64,000 nt of DNA from a virus, in IMG/VR virus record IMGVR_UViG_3300046787_000200, positions 277,090-341,089 of that record; one strand, given 5' to 3'. Shown one piece after another: positions 15,111 to 23,436 of the stretch. Made by a program: the position numbers and the translations under genes. Each line of letters starts with the position of its first letter. Within the stretch, counting starts at the first letter, position 1. The notes under the pieces were generated by a model, which saw nothing but the letters and a program-made list of their open reading frames with translations, was not told the DNA's origin and did not search any database.

Positions 15111-15682
15111 ATACATACGAATCATTTTCACATAGTCTTATTGCCAGTAAATTATGGTTATGTGAACACCTAGAAAATACGTTAGACAATGAAAATATAA
15201 TTAACCCATCAGTTAATATTTTAGCAAGTTGGGATAGTTTATTAGCATTTATGTTATTAACTAGACGGCCCAAATACTATGGAGTTGTTAATGCATATGA
15301 CATGGATTCTATGTCAACTGAAAATGCAAATAAGATTTGTGATTATTGGAAGTTTGAATATCCAAAAGTATACAATCATACTAAAGATATAAACACACTT
15401 GACTTTAATAACACCGGCAGCGAATCTATTTTTATAAATTGTAGTATAGATCAAATAGACGGTACTGCCTGGTATGATAGTATACCTAAGGGAAGACTAG
15501 TTTGCTTTCAGACTACTGATTTACCAACATCTACTTCTGAATGGCACATAAAGCAGAGTTATAATAACTTAACAGACTTTACCGAGACTTATAAAGTAAG
15601 TAGATTAATTTACTGCGATTCTATTATGTTCAAGTACAATCATTTGACTTTTAAACGTCACATGATGATCGGTATCAAGTAA
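15107..15682 (+). CDS. Methyltransferase-like Rossmann protein (191 aa)
   Basis: A 191-residue protein with the order HSLIASKLWLCEHLE, a VNILASWDSL glycine-poor loop at the nucleotide-binding strand, VVNAYDMDS (acidic residue after strand 2) and IFINCSIDQIDGTAWYDSIP. This resembles a divergent class I SAM methyltransferase of the type found in large phages. It is translationally coupled to the PP-loop gene and converges on the next PP-loop gene with an 8-base overlap. Catalysis is uncertain because the usual GxGxG is degenerate. Confidence 0.5.
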   Translation: MNTYESFSHSLIASKLWLCEHLENTLDNENIINPSVNILASWDSLLAFMLLTRRPKYYGVVNAYDMDSMSTENANKICDYWKFEYPKVYNHTKDINTLDFNNTGSESIFINCSIDQIDGTAWYDSIPKGRLVCFQTTDLPTSTSEWHIKQSYNNLTDFTETYKVSRLIYCDSIMFKYNHLTFKRHMMIGIK

Positions 15683-16865
15683 CATCTTTCAGGTAGTATT
15701 TTTTAGCAAAGCAACCTAGTGTACCCTGATATGGATCTTCTTTATTAAAAATAGTAGCATAATGAGTTTTTAAGTAAACCATTGCATCATTGAAATTATG
15801 TGCAGATATCCATTTATCATCAGTGGCATTCTTTAATAGACGTTGGAAAACTTGTTCACGTCCCTCAGTCTTGTATTTACTTTTACCATTTTGAATACCT
15901 AATTTAATATTCCATGCGGCGCCTCGACCGCATGATATACAAAAGTCGTCATAATACTCACTATGACTATTACCGCAATATTCTTTTAAGAAATCACTTG
16001 TAATTTTACTAGACATTAAAACTTTATCAGGGGCAGTAATTATAAAACTGCTAGGAGTAGATCCTAACTTTGTATTGACTAATGGATCAATTTGTTCCGG
16101 CTTATATTGTACAGCAGTGCCATATGTTCGTTCAATATGATTTAATGTCATCCAACTTTGCTTCAAATGCAGTTTTGGCATGTCAGGAGCATAGTAGAAC
16201 AATTCAATATTAGGAATATCGGTCATAAATGTTTCCATTGTTTTATCGATAACAGTAGAATAATACTTGCCGTCTTCCATTATAATACGAGGCTTATCAA
16301 CACCTAGTATTATGCCATGATTAGGTTCATCCGCATGCATAATCTGTTTTACATAGAAACTAAAATTAGTTGGTTGAAAATAACCATGTATTAATGCGCT
16401 TGCTGGTTTTTCTAACCAGTCATCACTGAAGTAATTATCAAATTCTTCGGGACCAACGTCTACTGTAGTGACTTTAGTATTTGGATATGCTTTGATAAAC
16501 TCTTGTACTTGCGGATAAATCAATCTAATCAATTCATCCTGACGCATTGGATTTGTACGTAAGTTCAATAATACTAGTTCGTCTAATGGAATATTAAAAT
16601 GATAAAAGCATCGTAAAACATGATGACTGTCACGACCTGCACTATAGAATAAGCTTAATTTTTTATAACGTTGACGCAATTGTGTACATCTGTCATAACA
16701 TAATTGATCCCAAGTTTCTGTTGGTTCTACTGTCCAATCAAGTTGATCATATGCTTCTTCATAAAAATAGAAGTGTGGTTTAGTGTTTAATTTATGTGCG
16801 GCACGCCATGCATCAATTTGACTGCTCGTGCGTTGTCCGTCTACTATCCAATGTGGTAAATACAT
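15675..16865 (-). CDS. Divergent PP-loop ATPase (396 aa)
   Basis: A PP-loop variant FYSAGRDS lies at residues 73-80, where the second Gly of SGGxDS is Ala and Arg precedes Asp. A QVQEFIKAYPNTKVTTVDVG Rossmann strand pattern follows, and a late Cys pair (DFCISCGRG) may bind metal. The overall layout fits adenylating PP-loop enzymes. It is encoded one base after the stop of the Bug protein gene, so both are co-translated. Substrate unknown. Confidence 0.65.
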   Translation of the reverse strand: MYLPHWIVDGQRTSSQIDAWRAAHKLNTKPHFYFYEEAYDQLDWTVEPTETWDQLCYDRCTQLRQRYKKLSLFYSAGRDSHHVLRCFYHFNIPLDELVLLNLRTNPMRQDELIRLIYPQVQEFIKAYPNTKVTTVDVGPEEFDNYFSDDWLEKPASALIHGYFQPTNFSFYVKQIMHADEPNHGIILGVDKPRIIMEDGKYYSTVIDKTMETFMTDIPNIELFYYAPDMPKLHLKQSWMTLNHIERTYGTAVQYKPEQIDPLVNTKLGSTPSSFIITAPDKVLMSSKITSDFLKEYCGNSHSEYYDDFCISCGRGAAWNIKLGIQNGKSKYKTEGREQVFQRLLKNATDDKWISAHNFNDAMVYLKTHYATIFNKEDPYQGTLGCFAKKYYLKDVT

Positions 16866-16866
16866 A

Positions 16867-17736
16867 TTATTTCTTCGCTACTGATTTTATAATATTTCTA
16901 ATTTCTTCTGTTGAAATGAAAATAGGTTGAGAATTAACTTTTTCTAATTTTTGAACAATATCATTATCTTTACCACAATGATGTATTGTTCGTATTATCA
17001 TATTTTTTACATTTATATCTACTGAAGGTTGTACACTTAATATTAGTCCTAATTTCATCTTAGATAGACTAGGACTATATTTTTCAATAGATTCATGTTT
17101 ATATTTCTTTGCCGTTTGTCTGTCAAATGTACTTGCAACAATATTAATTTTTTCTGCGTCTACTAGAGGTCTTGATCCAATAAAAGTATCAATAAATAAA
17201 TCCAAACTTCCGTTAACTACATCAGTCAGACCTGTAATGCTATTCTTATAAGGTATAATTTGATAAGATATTTTTAGCTCCTTAAACAAATTTTCTATCA
17301 GAAAGGTACCAGATGATGACGGTGACCCGATATTAATTGCACCTTCTTTTAAATCATCTAATGATTTATATTTTCCATTTTTACCTACAATTACCAATGG
17401 AGTAGAATTCATATACGTAATTGGATTAATATCATCTACCAAATCAACATTCGGAAATTTACCTAATACATTCAATCCGAAATTCCCTAAAAGAATATTG
17501 GTCATGTTATCAGTGTCTTGTGAATTCTGTAACGCTTTAATTGCAACTAAACCTTCGGCTCCGGGCTTGAAGTCTTTCAATACTGAAATACCTTGTTGTT
17601 TCAAACAAGGGGAATATGTTTCTAGTACTACATCAGATCCAGATCCTGGGCCACTAGATAGAATAAATTTATAGGTGTGTGTTTGGGCATTTGCTATGCC
17701 AAATGTTAATAATAGTAATGCTAATAGTTTTTTCAT
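16867..17736 (-). CDS. Bug/TctC-type periplasmic solute-binding protein (289 aa)
   Basis: The ATG at 17736 (not the TTG one codon earlier) gives the signal peptide MKKLLALLLLTFGIANAQ and stands 5 bases after a perfect TATAAATA box. The mature part has Bug-family features: SGPGSGSDVVLE near the start, the PGAEGLVAIKAL turn, TYMNSTPLVIVGKNG and INIGSPSSSGTFL in the ligand pocket. Such proteins bind carboxylates in the periplasm for tripartite tricarboxylate or other uptake. No transporter subunits are encoded here, so it would have to use host membrane partners, or act as a ligand trap or virion protein. A second family member is at 19788. Confidence 0.8.
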   Translation of the reverse strand: MKKLLALLLLTFGIANAQTHTYKFILSSGPGSGSDVVLETYSPCLKQQGISVLKDFKPGAEGLVAIKALQNSQDTDNMTNILLGNFGLNVLGKFPNVDLVDDINPITYMNSTPLVIVGKNGKYKSLDDLKEGAINIGSPSSSGTFLIENLFKELKISYQIIPYKNSITGLTDVVNGSLDLFIDTFIGSRPLVDAEKINIVASTFDRQTAKKYKHESIEKYSPSLSKMKLGLILSVQPSVDINVKNMIIRTIHHCGKDNDIVQKLEKVNSQPIFISTEEIRNIIKSVAKK

Positions 17737-17741
17737 CAAAC

Positions 17742-17749
17742 TATTTATA
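17742..17749 (-). promoter_or_regulatory. Late promoter box TATAAATA, 5 nt from ATG
   Basis: Perfect late box; GTTTG separates it from the ATG of the Bug protein gene. Supports leaderless expression and the ATG start choice. Confidence 0.65.
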
Positions 17750-17849
17750 TTGAGAAATTGCTCACTTTAGATTTCCTAGTAGCGAATTAGTACGTCAAGC
17801 CAGCAGCCGGCTACACCACGGTAACGAGTACCGGTCCTAAGGTGTGTTC
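17750..17849 (-). other. Structured intergenic element
   Basis: This 100-base gap is more GC-rich than its surroundings. On the minus strand it has nested stems: ACACC...GGTGT (17841-17845 with 17813-17817) around CGGTA-CTCGT-TACCG (17829-17833 with 17819-17823), and a 4-bp AGCC/GGCT stem further on. It follows the 3' end of the 2OG oxygenase gene and precedes the late box of the Bug gene. It may be a structured 3' end or a small RNA; there is no T tract for a classical terminator. Confidence 0.4.
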
Positions 17850-18539
17850 TTACCAAGATGCAACTGCATCATATAAATTATGTTGATCAAATCTTTTTAA
17901 CCTGTTTATAAATTCATTTGTTTTCTCTGTCATAACACCTGTTAATTGCAAGGTCACTCTTGGGTTATGTCCTGCATTTGCAGTGCTATGTGGTAGATTT
18001 TGCCAATCAAATGTTGTCACATCCCCGGCATGCCACTGTGTATGCACATGATTACCATAACTCCAAAAATGACCTTGCTCCCAATCAGTTAACTGTATCA
18101 TTACACGTAGTACTTTCCATGGTTCTTCAGGAGCCCATTTCTGCAATTTATCTATATGTAAATTCCATACTTCTCCTGGCATTTGAACATGCACACGTTC
18201 CATGCAATCGTCTAATGCAAATAATCTACTGACTTCTTGCATAGCAGGAGTTAGTTTCCAATTCAAATGAGTGATAATAATTTTAGGATCTACACCTGCA
18301 CGTTGTAAATCATATTCTTCTGCAATCAAATCTTCACGTGGTGGCAATACACCCTCACCTTTATAACCACGTGTTTCCCATGTTGCCGGCTTGGAAGTTT
18401 TAATTATCTCACTAATATCATTTTTCCAATCATGTACGATTCTACCAAATCTTATTACTTTATCAACTTGAGGATCATTCTTAAAATTATCAAAATGATA
18501 ATTACTTTTTGCTTTTGTTGTATCCCAACTACTTATCAT
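17850..18539 (-). CDS. 2OG-Fe(II) oxygenase-like protein (229 aa)
   Basis: The facial-triad pattern is visible: His128 and Asp130 in WNLHIDK, distal His184 in LPHSTANAGHNPR and the 2-oxoglutarate-binding Arg194, with VLRVMIQLTDW before the core strand. Such enzymes use O2 and 2-oxoglutarate to hydroxylate proteins or small molecules. The gene overlaps the P-loop gene upstream by 4 bases and is part of the 21.3-16.9 kb cargo operon. Substrate is unknown; the motif set is convincing. Confidence 0.75.
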   Translation of the reverse strand: MISSWDTTKAKSNYHFDNFKNDPQVDKVIRFGRIVHDWKNDISEIIKTSKPATWETRGYKGEGVLPPREDLIAEEYDLQRAGVDPKIIITHLNWKLTPAMQEVSRLFALDDCMERVHVQMPGEVWNLHIDKLQKWAPEEPWKVLRVMIQLTDWEQGHFWSYGNHVHTQWHAGDVTTFDWQNLPHSTANAGHNPRVTLQLTGVMTEKTNEFINRLKRFDQHNLYDAVASW

Positions 18540-19168
18540 ATTTTATCCTTTATTCCACTTACTTTTCTAACAAGATTATCCAACTCTTGTCGCTCTATCT
18601 CATTAAAATATTTTTCATTTGCATCGTCTTTAAGTATCTCAAATACTCTAGGATCATCATATGCTATTGGAAAATCTAATTGCTTCGATAAACTATGTAT
18701 ATACTTATCTTTATACAAATATAACAGTTCCTGACTTATGTATACTGGATCAAATGTTGTTAAATATTCTAGTGATTCATCAAAGTCAGGTAAACTTATT
18801 CTATCTCTAACTCTTTGTTGTTGATATTTAAGAACATTTTGATCTCTACCAATAATCGCTACCTTGACTTTAAAGTTGAATTTTTGTAATGTTTCAATAA
18901 ATTCTTTATATTTGGGGATAGTGACTACTCCGTTATTGGCGTATGGACAACTAATGCTAGTGACGTAATACTTATTATTTGACCAATCAATACTATGTAA
19001 TAAGCTAGGTGTGCCCCAACAGTCACTAAATGGTTCATGGTCATGTGCTATCCAATATTGATTAAGTAGTTCTTTCCAACCATATACATCTGGGTGCAAT
19101 GCAAAGATTTTACTAAACACATGATTACCTGACCCTTGCGGGCCAGTAATGATTAACATTTCTTTCAT
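18536..19168 (-). CDS. P-loop kinase/sulfotransferase-like protein (210 aa)
   Basis: The N-terminus LIITGPQGSGNHVFSKIF contains a phosphate-binding loop (GPQGSGNH, residues 9-16) followed by helix 1, as in sulfotransferases and nucleoside kinases. A basic VAIIGRDQNVLKYQQQRVRDR segment could be the 3'-phosphate site. It overlaps its neighbours at both ends (4 bases), so it is made together with the 2OG oxygenase and the next sulfotransferase-like gene. Whether it binds PAPS or ATP is undecided. Confidence 0.6.
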   Translation of the reverse strand: MKEMLIITGPQGSGNHVFSKIFALHPDVYGWKELLNQYWIAHDHEPFSDCWGTPSLLHSIDWSNNKYYVTSISCPYANNGVVTIPKYKEFIETLQKFNFKVKVAIIGRDQNVLKYQQQRVRDRISLPDFDESLEYLTTFDPVYISQELLYLYKDKYIHSLSKQLDFPIAYDDPRVFEILKDDANEKYFNEIERQELDNLVRKVSGIKDKI

Positions 19169-19785
19169 ATTACAGTAACCCTTACGTCTGATGCTCCGTA
19201 ATCTTGGTAATATTCACTAGGGGGCAATTCAATGTTTAACATTTTACATAGCATATGATTAGTTAGTGGCAACTTACTTGGATACTTATATGTTGCTTTG
19301 ATAATGCCTTGATTCTGTTCTTTAATCTTAGTAGCCATTACTTTCAAATTCTGATAGTATTCGCTATAGTCAGGATATGTGATATCAAAATGACCACACT
19401 TGACCCACCATCCTAAACAAGCATCATCTGGACGATGTACTAATACAATAGGACAATCAGGCCATGTTTCTTTGATAAAATCAATATGATTACTGAAAAC
19501 ATGAGACTTGATGATGCGAACACCTTCACCGGTGAATGCTTCATCAAAGTCTTGCTCTAGTTGTTCTTTAGTATACATAGGCATTCTATGTAGATACTTA
19601 CCAAACTCCATGCCAGGATCATAGTATGCACCTAAGTGCATTAAATCTACTTTGCCGCTAGCGTCATGGTAATATGTTCTAGTATCACTGTAGTCTGATT
19701 GATCAACATTAGGACTATAGTAGATATTTTTTACAACACTGCTCCACTTAGAGCCGGGAGCGCCGGCTACAAAGATATATTTCAA
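19165..19785 (-). CDS. Sulfotransferase-like protein (206 aa)
   Basis: A 5'-phosphosulfate-type loop (VAGAPGSKWSS, residues 6-16) begins the protein, and IIKSHVFSNHIDFIKE then CPIVLVHRPDDACLGWW resembles the sulfotransferase 3'-phosphate-binding strand and helix with Arg118. Family members move a sulfo group from PAPS to hydroxyls or amines. The gene overlaps its downstream neighbour by 4 bases and follows the Bug gene by 2. The acceptor is unknown. Confidence 0.65.
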   Translation of the reverse strand: MKYIFVAGAPGSKWSSVVKNIYYSPNVDQSDYSDTRTYYHDASGKVDLMHLGAYYDPGMEFGKYLHRMPMYTKEQLEQDFDEAFTGEGVRIIKSHVFSNHIDFIKETWPDCPIVLVHRPDDACLGWWVKCGHFDITYPDYSEYYQNLKVMATKIKEQNQGIIKATYKYPSKLPLTNHMLCKMLNIELPPSEYYQDYGASDVRVTVI

Positions 19786-19787
19786 GT

Positions 19788-20762
19788 TTATTCCTTACTT
19801 AAATCTATCTTACTTAGTACAGGAATAAAGGCTGCTCGTAATTCATCCATATGCTTCTTTAGTCCTGCAGGATTTAATTCATCTTCAGCATAGAAAATAA
19901 CATTAGCATCAGTATATTCTTTATATTCTGCACTACGAACTGCTTTACTAAATTGTTGTTGGTACCATTCAACAATATCTTTATTGGTTCCGGGTGGCAA
20001 TTGAATACTCCATGCGGCATATACATTGATACCCGGAGCTACATCACGCAACAATGGTACTTTGGGGAATTGCGGCATTTTTTGTGTACCGGTAAATCCG
20101 ATTGGTTTAACTTTACCTGCATCTACTAATGCTTTAGCGACAGCAATTGGCATGATACCAAACTCAGTACCAGTCTTACCATCAAAACTAGCTACACTTT
20201 GTACTGCTGGCTGCGGTCCATTAAATTTGATAGGCTTTACTGTGTCTTTGTTACCGTTACCTTTAGACATTAGATATTCAAATGCAGTACGATGTGCTCC
20301 GCCGCCTATAGCAATATTAATAGTTCTACCACTTTGGATATACTTGACAAACTCTTGGGGAGTATTGATTCCACTCTTTAGACTAGCAACCAATACTAAT
20401 GGACTCTTACCCATAGTTAATACGTCAACGAAACTGTCATAGTTATATTTCTTAATGTTCTTTTCCCAAATATCATTAGTTACATATGAACTCATATGAC
20501 TTGGTAAGTTGATAGTATGCCCATCATTTGTTGCTTCCAAGAATTTGTTGTTTGCAATTACAGAATCAGCACCCGGGATGTTTTGCACAACATACACAAA
20601 CTTTGGATTTGATTTCTGTACGATATCAGCTAGTTTTCTGAATGCCATTTCATTCCCTGCGCCTGGTGTATTACCTATGATAACAGTTACGGGTTTTGTT
20701 GGTTCCCATGCATGGGCTGTTATACTTAATGTTAATGCTAACAATGCTAAAAGTTTTTTCAT
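19788..20762 (-). CDS. Bug/TctC-type periplasmic solute-binding protein (324 aa)
   Basis: A classical signal peptide (MKKLLALLALTLSITAHA) precedes a full-length Bug-family protein with WEPTKPVTVIIGNTPGAGNE, NIPGADSVIANNKFLEA, INIAIGGGAHRTAFEYL and the domain-2 GFTGTQKMPQFPKVPLL signature. The length matches free-standing host Bug receptors (about 320 aa). It binds a small carboxylate or similar ligand in the periplasm by family knowledge. It overlaps the amidotransferase gene by 4 bases. Two different Bug proteins in one phage is unusual. Confidence 0.85.
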   Translation of the reverse strand: MKKLLALLALTLSITAHAWEPTKPVTVIIGNTPGAGNEMAFRKLADIVQKSNPKFVYVVQNIPGADSVIANNKFLEATNDGHTINLPSHMSSYVTNDIWEKNIKKYNYDSFVDVLTMGKSPLVLVASLKSGINTPQEFVKYIQSGRTINIAIGGGAHRTAFEYLMSKGNGNKDTVKPIKFNGPQPAVQSVASFDGKTGTEFGIMPIAVAKALVDAGKVKPIGFTGTQKMPQFPKVPLLRDVAPGINVYAAWSIQLPPGTNKDIVEWYQQQFSKAVRSAEYKEYTDANVIFYAEDELNPAGLKKHMDELRAAFIPVLSKIDLSKE

Positions 20763-21337
20763 ATTTTCCTCTTTAATAAATTTTCTATTTCTTCAGGTAC
20801 CCAAGGTACTTCCATTCTCTCGGGGTGCCACACTACTGCGGCTATTTTACCAGTAATCCATGATTCACAATACCCATCAATGTCGACCGCTAACACAGTT
20901 GCTGTTTTTGGTGGTTTGTCTATGCATAGATTATGATAGCTGTTTACTGTCTTTTCTTCATTTTTATACATAACCATATGATTGTTTCCCATATGTCTAT
21001 ATCTATTAGTAGTTGTAATTAACTTATCATTAATCCAGGAACCACCGAATAATTTTGTTAGTAAAAATGCTCCTTGACAAATTCCTATTATAGTCTTATC
21101 AAACTGAATCATTTGTTCTATAAGTTTTGTTTCAACATCAGTGCGCAATAAACTATTACTTCCACCGGTAACTATTAAGCAATCTAGCTCACTTGCTATC
21201 TTAGTAAAGTCTTGTGACACATCATTTTTTATAGTAGATATATGATGCTCCTTAAGATACGAGTACCAACCGTGTTCGGTTCTATCATATCTTATACCGT
21301 CAATATCTATGATTCCTTGAGTTAATCCTATTTTCAA
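20759..21337 (-). CDS. Class I glutamine amidotransferase-like protein (192 aa), possible 5' frameshift
   Basis: The GATase-1 signatures are present: IVTGGSNS oxyanion strand, nucleophile Cys in IGICQGAF and the catalytic His-Glu of WHPER near the C-terminus, close to the C26 (gamma-glutamyl hydrolase/PuuD-like) group. The frame begins at TTG 21337 with no ribosome site. Fifteen to 25 bases upstream an ATG at 21362 has a strong AAAAGGAGA site but hits a stop after 7 codons; removing one A from the A7 tract (21351-21357) joins it in frame. The true start is therefore probably 21362 with a homopolymer indel. It could supply ammonia to the PP-loop enzymes, which lack glutaminase domains. Confidence 0.7.
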   Translation of the reverse strand: MKIGLTQGIIDIDGIRYDRTEHGWYSYLKEHHISTIKNDVSQDFTKIASELDCLIVTGGSNSLLRTDVETKLIEQMIQFDKTIIGICQGAFLLTKLFGGSWINDKLITTTNRYRHMGNNHMVMYKNEEKTVNSYHNLCIDKPPKTATVLAVDIDGYCESWITGKIAAVVWHPERMEVPWVPEEIENLLKRKI

Positions 21338-21404
21338 TTTAATTGTCCAATTTTTTTATCATAAACTCTCCTTTTATTTTAATACGATTGTATAGAGATA
21401 AGTA

Positions 21405-21412
21405 TATTTATA
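21405..21412 (-). promoter_or_regulatory. Late promoter box TATAAATA with ~42-nt leader
   Basis: Perfect late box on the minus strand, 42 bases before the ATG at 21362, followed by a leader with a strong AAAAGGAGA ribosome site. It likely drives the whole cargo operon down to the structured element at 17750. Confidence 0.5.
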
Positions 21413-21461
21413 AAAATTTGTTATCCATACGAATTATTTATCATTTTTAGAAAAATTTACT

Positions 21462-22190
21462 ATGAACACTAAAATTTTTAATCTTTTACAGAAAAATTTG
21501 CAACTTGCGTTTAATTTACCCAAGTACTCAAAAATTATTATTGACGGGGATACTATTGTACAAGACTTGCCCTGGACACCCGCACGATATCGTAAATTCA
21601 AAGATACGGTTGAATCTGAGTTAAGCTTACCTTGTGATTATATAGGAACGCTAAGAGATATCACCAATGACCTAAGTGAACGATACATTCTACGTTTTTT
21701 TAGTGAGATATGGAAACCTAGAACCGGTGACTATGAGCATACTGGATGGGAGTTAGCTGAGGAAATAAACAAGCTTAATCCTGAAAAAGTATTAGATGTT
21801 GGATGTGGGTATCATCCATTTAAAGGCCGCATACAGAATATTATTGGTATTGATCCATACAATAACCAAGCTGATTATGAGGTTGACATACTTGAATATA
21901 AAGTTAAGCCTGAAAGCCACGATGTTATTATGGCTTTAGGTAGTATAAATTTCAATTCACGTGATGAGATTGAGTCCCGATTCAGTCACTGTATCAATCT
22001 TTTAAAGAAAGGTGGCAAGTTCTATCTACGTGCTAATCCAGGTATCCCGCACAAGACAGGACCGTATGTTGATATCTTCCCGTGGAGCTTTGAAGTTGTC
22101 AATGAGTTTGCTGAAAAATACAATCTTAAATTAGAGACATTCAAAAAAGATGCTAACGATAGATTGTATTTTGTGTATCAAAAATTATGA
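21462..22190 (+). CDS. Class I SAM methyltransferase (242 aa)
   Basis: Residues 1-95 form an all-alpha/basic leader, then motif I KVLDVGCGYHPF, the acidic IIGIDPYNN after strand 2, VIMALGSINF at strand 4 and INLLKKGGKFYLRANPG at strand 5. This is the canonical class I methyltransferase order. It would methylate a small molecule, protein or nucleic acid; no DNA-methylase NPPY/DPPY motif is seen. It is a lone plus-strand gene converging with the 171-aa gene (13-base overlap). No ribosome site or late box is evident upstream. Confidence 0.75.
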   Translation: MNTKIFNLLQKNLQLAFNLPKYSKIIIDGDTIVQDLPWTPARYRKFKDTVESELSLPCDYIGTLRDITNDLSERYILRFFSEIWKPRTGDYEHTGWELAEEINKLNPEKVLDVGCGYHPFKGRIQNIIGIDPYNNQADYEVDILEYKVKPESHDVIMALGSINFNSRDEIESRFSHCINLLKKGGKFYLRANPGIPHKTGPYVDIFPWSFEVVNEFAEKYNLKLETFKKDANDRLYFVYQKL

Positions 22191-22693
22191 GGATAATTAG
22201 CTGTATTCATAGCTAGCCATCTATAATACAGTTCACCATCCATATATGGAATTTCATATTTTTTTAATTGTTCTAATAACTTACCTTTGATAATATCAGA
22301 TAGTTCAATAGTATAATTAGAAAATCTATTATGAAATTCCATTTCTGTTTTTAAATTTTCTTTATAAAAATCTACATTAGGATAAATTATCCCTAATCTA
22401 GCAACACACCATTGAAGTAAATCTTCAGAATTCACATTTATGGTAATTGTTTTATATCTAGTATCAGTCATCACCGATTCAACATAATGTTGACAGCTAA
22501 TTGATTTGAAGTTTAATGATGCATTTTCTAACATTGTCGGTAAACTATTAAGATCCACGTGATTATTTTTTAACAATCTTCGTTGATTTATAAAACTGAT
22601 GGATCCTTTATGTGTTAATGATGCACCTTTGTTATCTATGACTGCGCTTACTATATCACCGCATGCACCGGGTATTGCTCTTATAATATACAT
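22178..22693 (-). CDS. P-loop-like phage protein (171 aa), paralogue of 23437 gene
   Basis: It begins MYIIRAIPGACGDIVSAVID, a phosphate-loop-like opening shared with the 200-aa gene at 23437 (ILYNAGSGGDMVSAVID). The C-terminal part ends with LLEQLKKYEIPYMDGELYYRWL, again parallel to the paralogue. These look like small relatives of the sulfotransferase/kinase superfamily. The ATG is 4 bases after a perfect TATAAATA box. Function unknown. Confidence 0.55.
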   Translation of the reverse strand: MYIIRAIPGACGDIVSAVIDNKGASLTHKGSISFINQRRLLKNNHVDLNSLPTMLENASLNFKSISCQHYVESVMTDTRYKTITINVNSEDLLQWCVARLGIIYPNVDFYKENLKTEMEFHNRFSNYTIELSDIIKGKLLEQLKKYEIPYMDGELYYRWLAMNTANYPHNF

Positions 22694-22697
22694 CGTC

Positions 22698-22705
22698 TAT
22701 TTATA
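22698..22705 (-). promoter_or_regulatory. Late promoter box TATAAATA, 4 nt from ATG
   Basis: Perfect late box; GACG separates it from the ATG of the 171-aa gene. No ribosome site is possible in this gap. Confidence 0.65.
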
Positions 22706-22706
22706 G

Positions 22707-22737
22707 CCAAAAAAATAGGACCCGAAGGTCCTATTTT
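22707..22737 (-). terminator. Rho-independent terminator (UUCG tetraloop)
   Basis: A 10-bp perfect stem AAATAGGACC / GGTCCTATTT with a TTCG loop on the minus strand and a T-rich tail. It ends the metallophosphoesterase transcript and lies directly before the late box of the next gene. Confidence 0.9.
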
Positions 22738-23299
22738 ACATTGTGGGTCCGTTGCCATTTTTAAAGCCAACTGTTCCACCTTCTGATACTATTCTTTTCA
22801 TTACATCTTCAAACAACATGGGTCTGTAATCTGTTTGCTCAACACATACACAATGATATCTTGGATCAATAGTATTACCTAACATAACACGGTTTGCATG
22901 TAAATGTCCGTGAATGTTAACACCAAAACGACCTAATGATTCAGTATGAATTGGAATATGACTTAAGATCATCCCGTTCATTACATGATATGCACGTAAT
23001 TCACGGAAGTATTGTCTATAATCATCATCACGGAAGATATCATGGTTACCGCGAATTAACACTTTATCACCATTAAGTCTGCCTAATGTCTTTAAAGCTT
23101 TGCGGTTAATGACAACATCACCTAAGTGATATACTTTATCATTTGGTCGTACAGTTTCATTCCAACGCTTCACCATTTCTTCATCCATCTCATCTGGATC
23201 AGTCCATGGTCTTAATTTTGTAACACCGTCGTTACGTGTGAATCTACATACTCCGGTATGCCCGAAGTGTGTATCACTTGTTAAAAATACTGCAGGCAT
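22736..23299 (-). CDS. Calcineurin-like metallophosphoesterase (187 aa)
   Basis: All metal-ligand motifs are visible in order: SDTHFGH (Asp9, His11), HLGDVV (Asp61), RGNHD (Asn85, His86), LSHIPIH (His114) and GHLH near 131-134. The enzyme would hydrolyse phosphate esters, probably nucleotide or nucleic acid phosphodiesters. It has its own early promoter P8 and terminator, so it forms a single-gene early unit within the late cargo region. AGAGGAG precedes its ATG. Confidence 0.85.
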   Translation of the reverse strand: MPAVFLTSDTHFGHTGVCRFTRNDGVTKLRPWTDPDEMDEEMVKRWNETVRPNDKVYHLGDVVINRKALKTLGRLNGDKVLIRGNHDIFRDDDYRQYFRELRAYHVMNGMILSHIPIHTESLGRFGVNIHGHLHANRVMLGNTIDPRYHCVCVEQTDYRPMLFEDVMKRIVSEGGTVGFKNGNGPTM

Positions 23300-23326
23300 A
23301 TATTACTCCTCTTAGTCAATACAAGT

Positions 23327-23355
23327 ATTATACACCCATATTGATTTACTGTCAA
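23327..23355 (-). promoter_or_regulatory. Early sigma70 promoter P8 (perfect hexamers)
   Basis: Minus strand TTGACA-17-TATAAT with spacer GTAAATCAATATGGG. It lies between the tRNA-Trp 3' end and the metallophosphoesterase gene. Confidence 0.9.
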
Positions 23356-23360
23356 TTGTT

Positions 23361-23434
23361 TGGCATACCCCCAAGGATTCGAACCTTGACCAGCGGTTTT
23401 GGAGACCGATATGCTGCCATTACACTAGGGATAC
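23361..23434 (-). tRNA. tRNA-Trp (CCA anticodon)
   Basis: Cloverleaf on the minus strand with acceptor GTATCCC pairing GGGGTAT, anticodon loop CTCCAAA (CCA), T-arm CAAGGTTCGAATCCTTG and an encoded 3' CCA. It is the only tRNA left of the main array and lies between the 200-aa gene and promoter P8. Confidence 0.9.
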
Positions 23435-23436
23435 AT

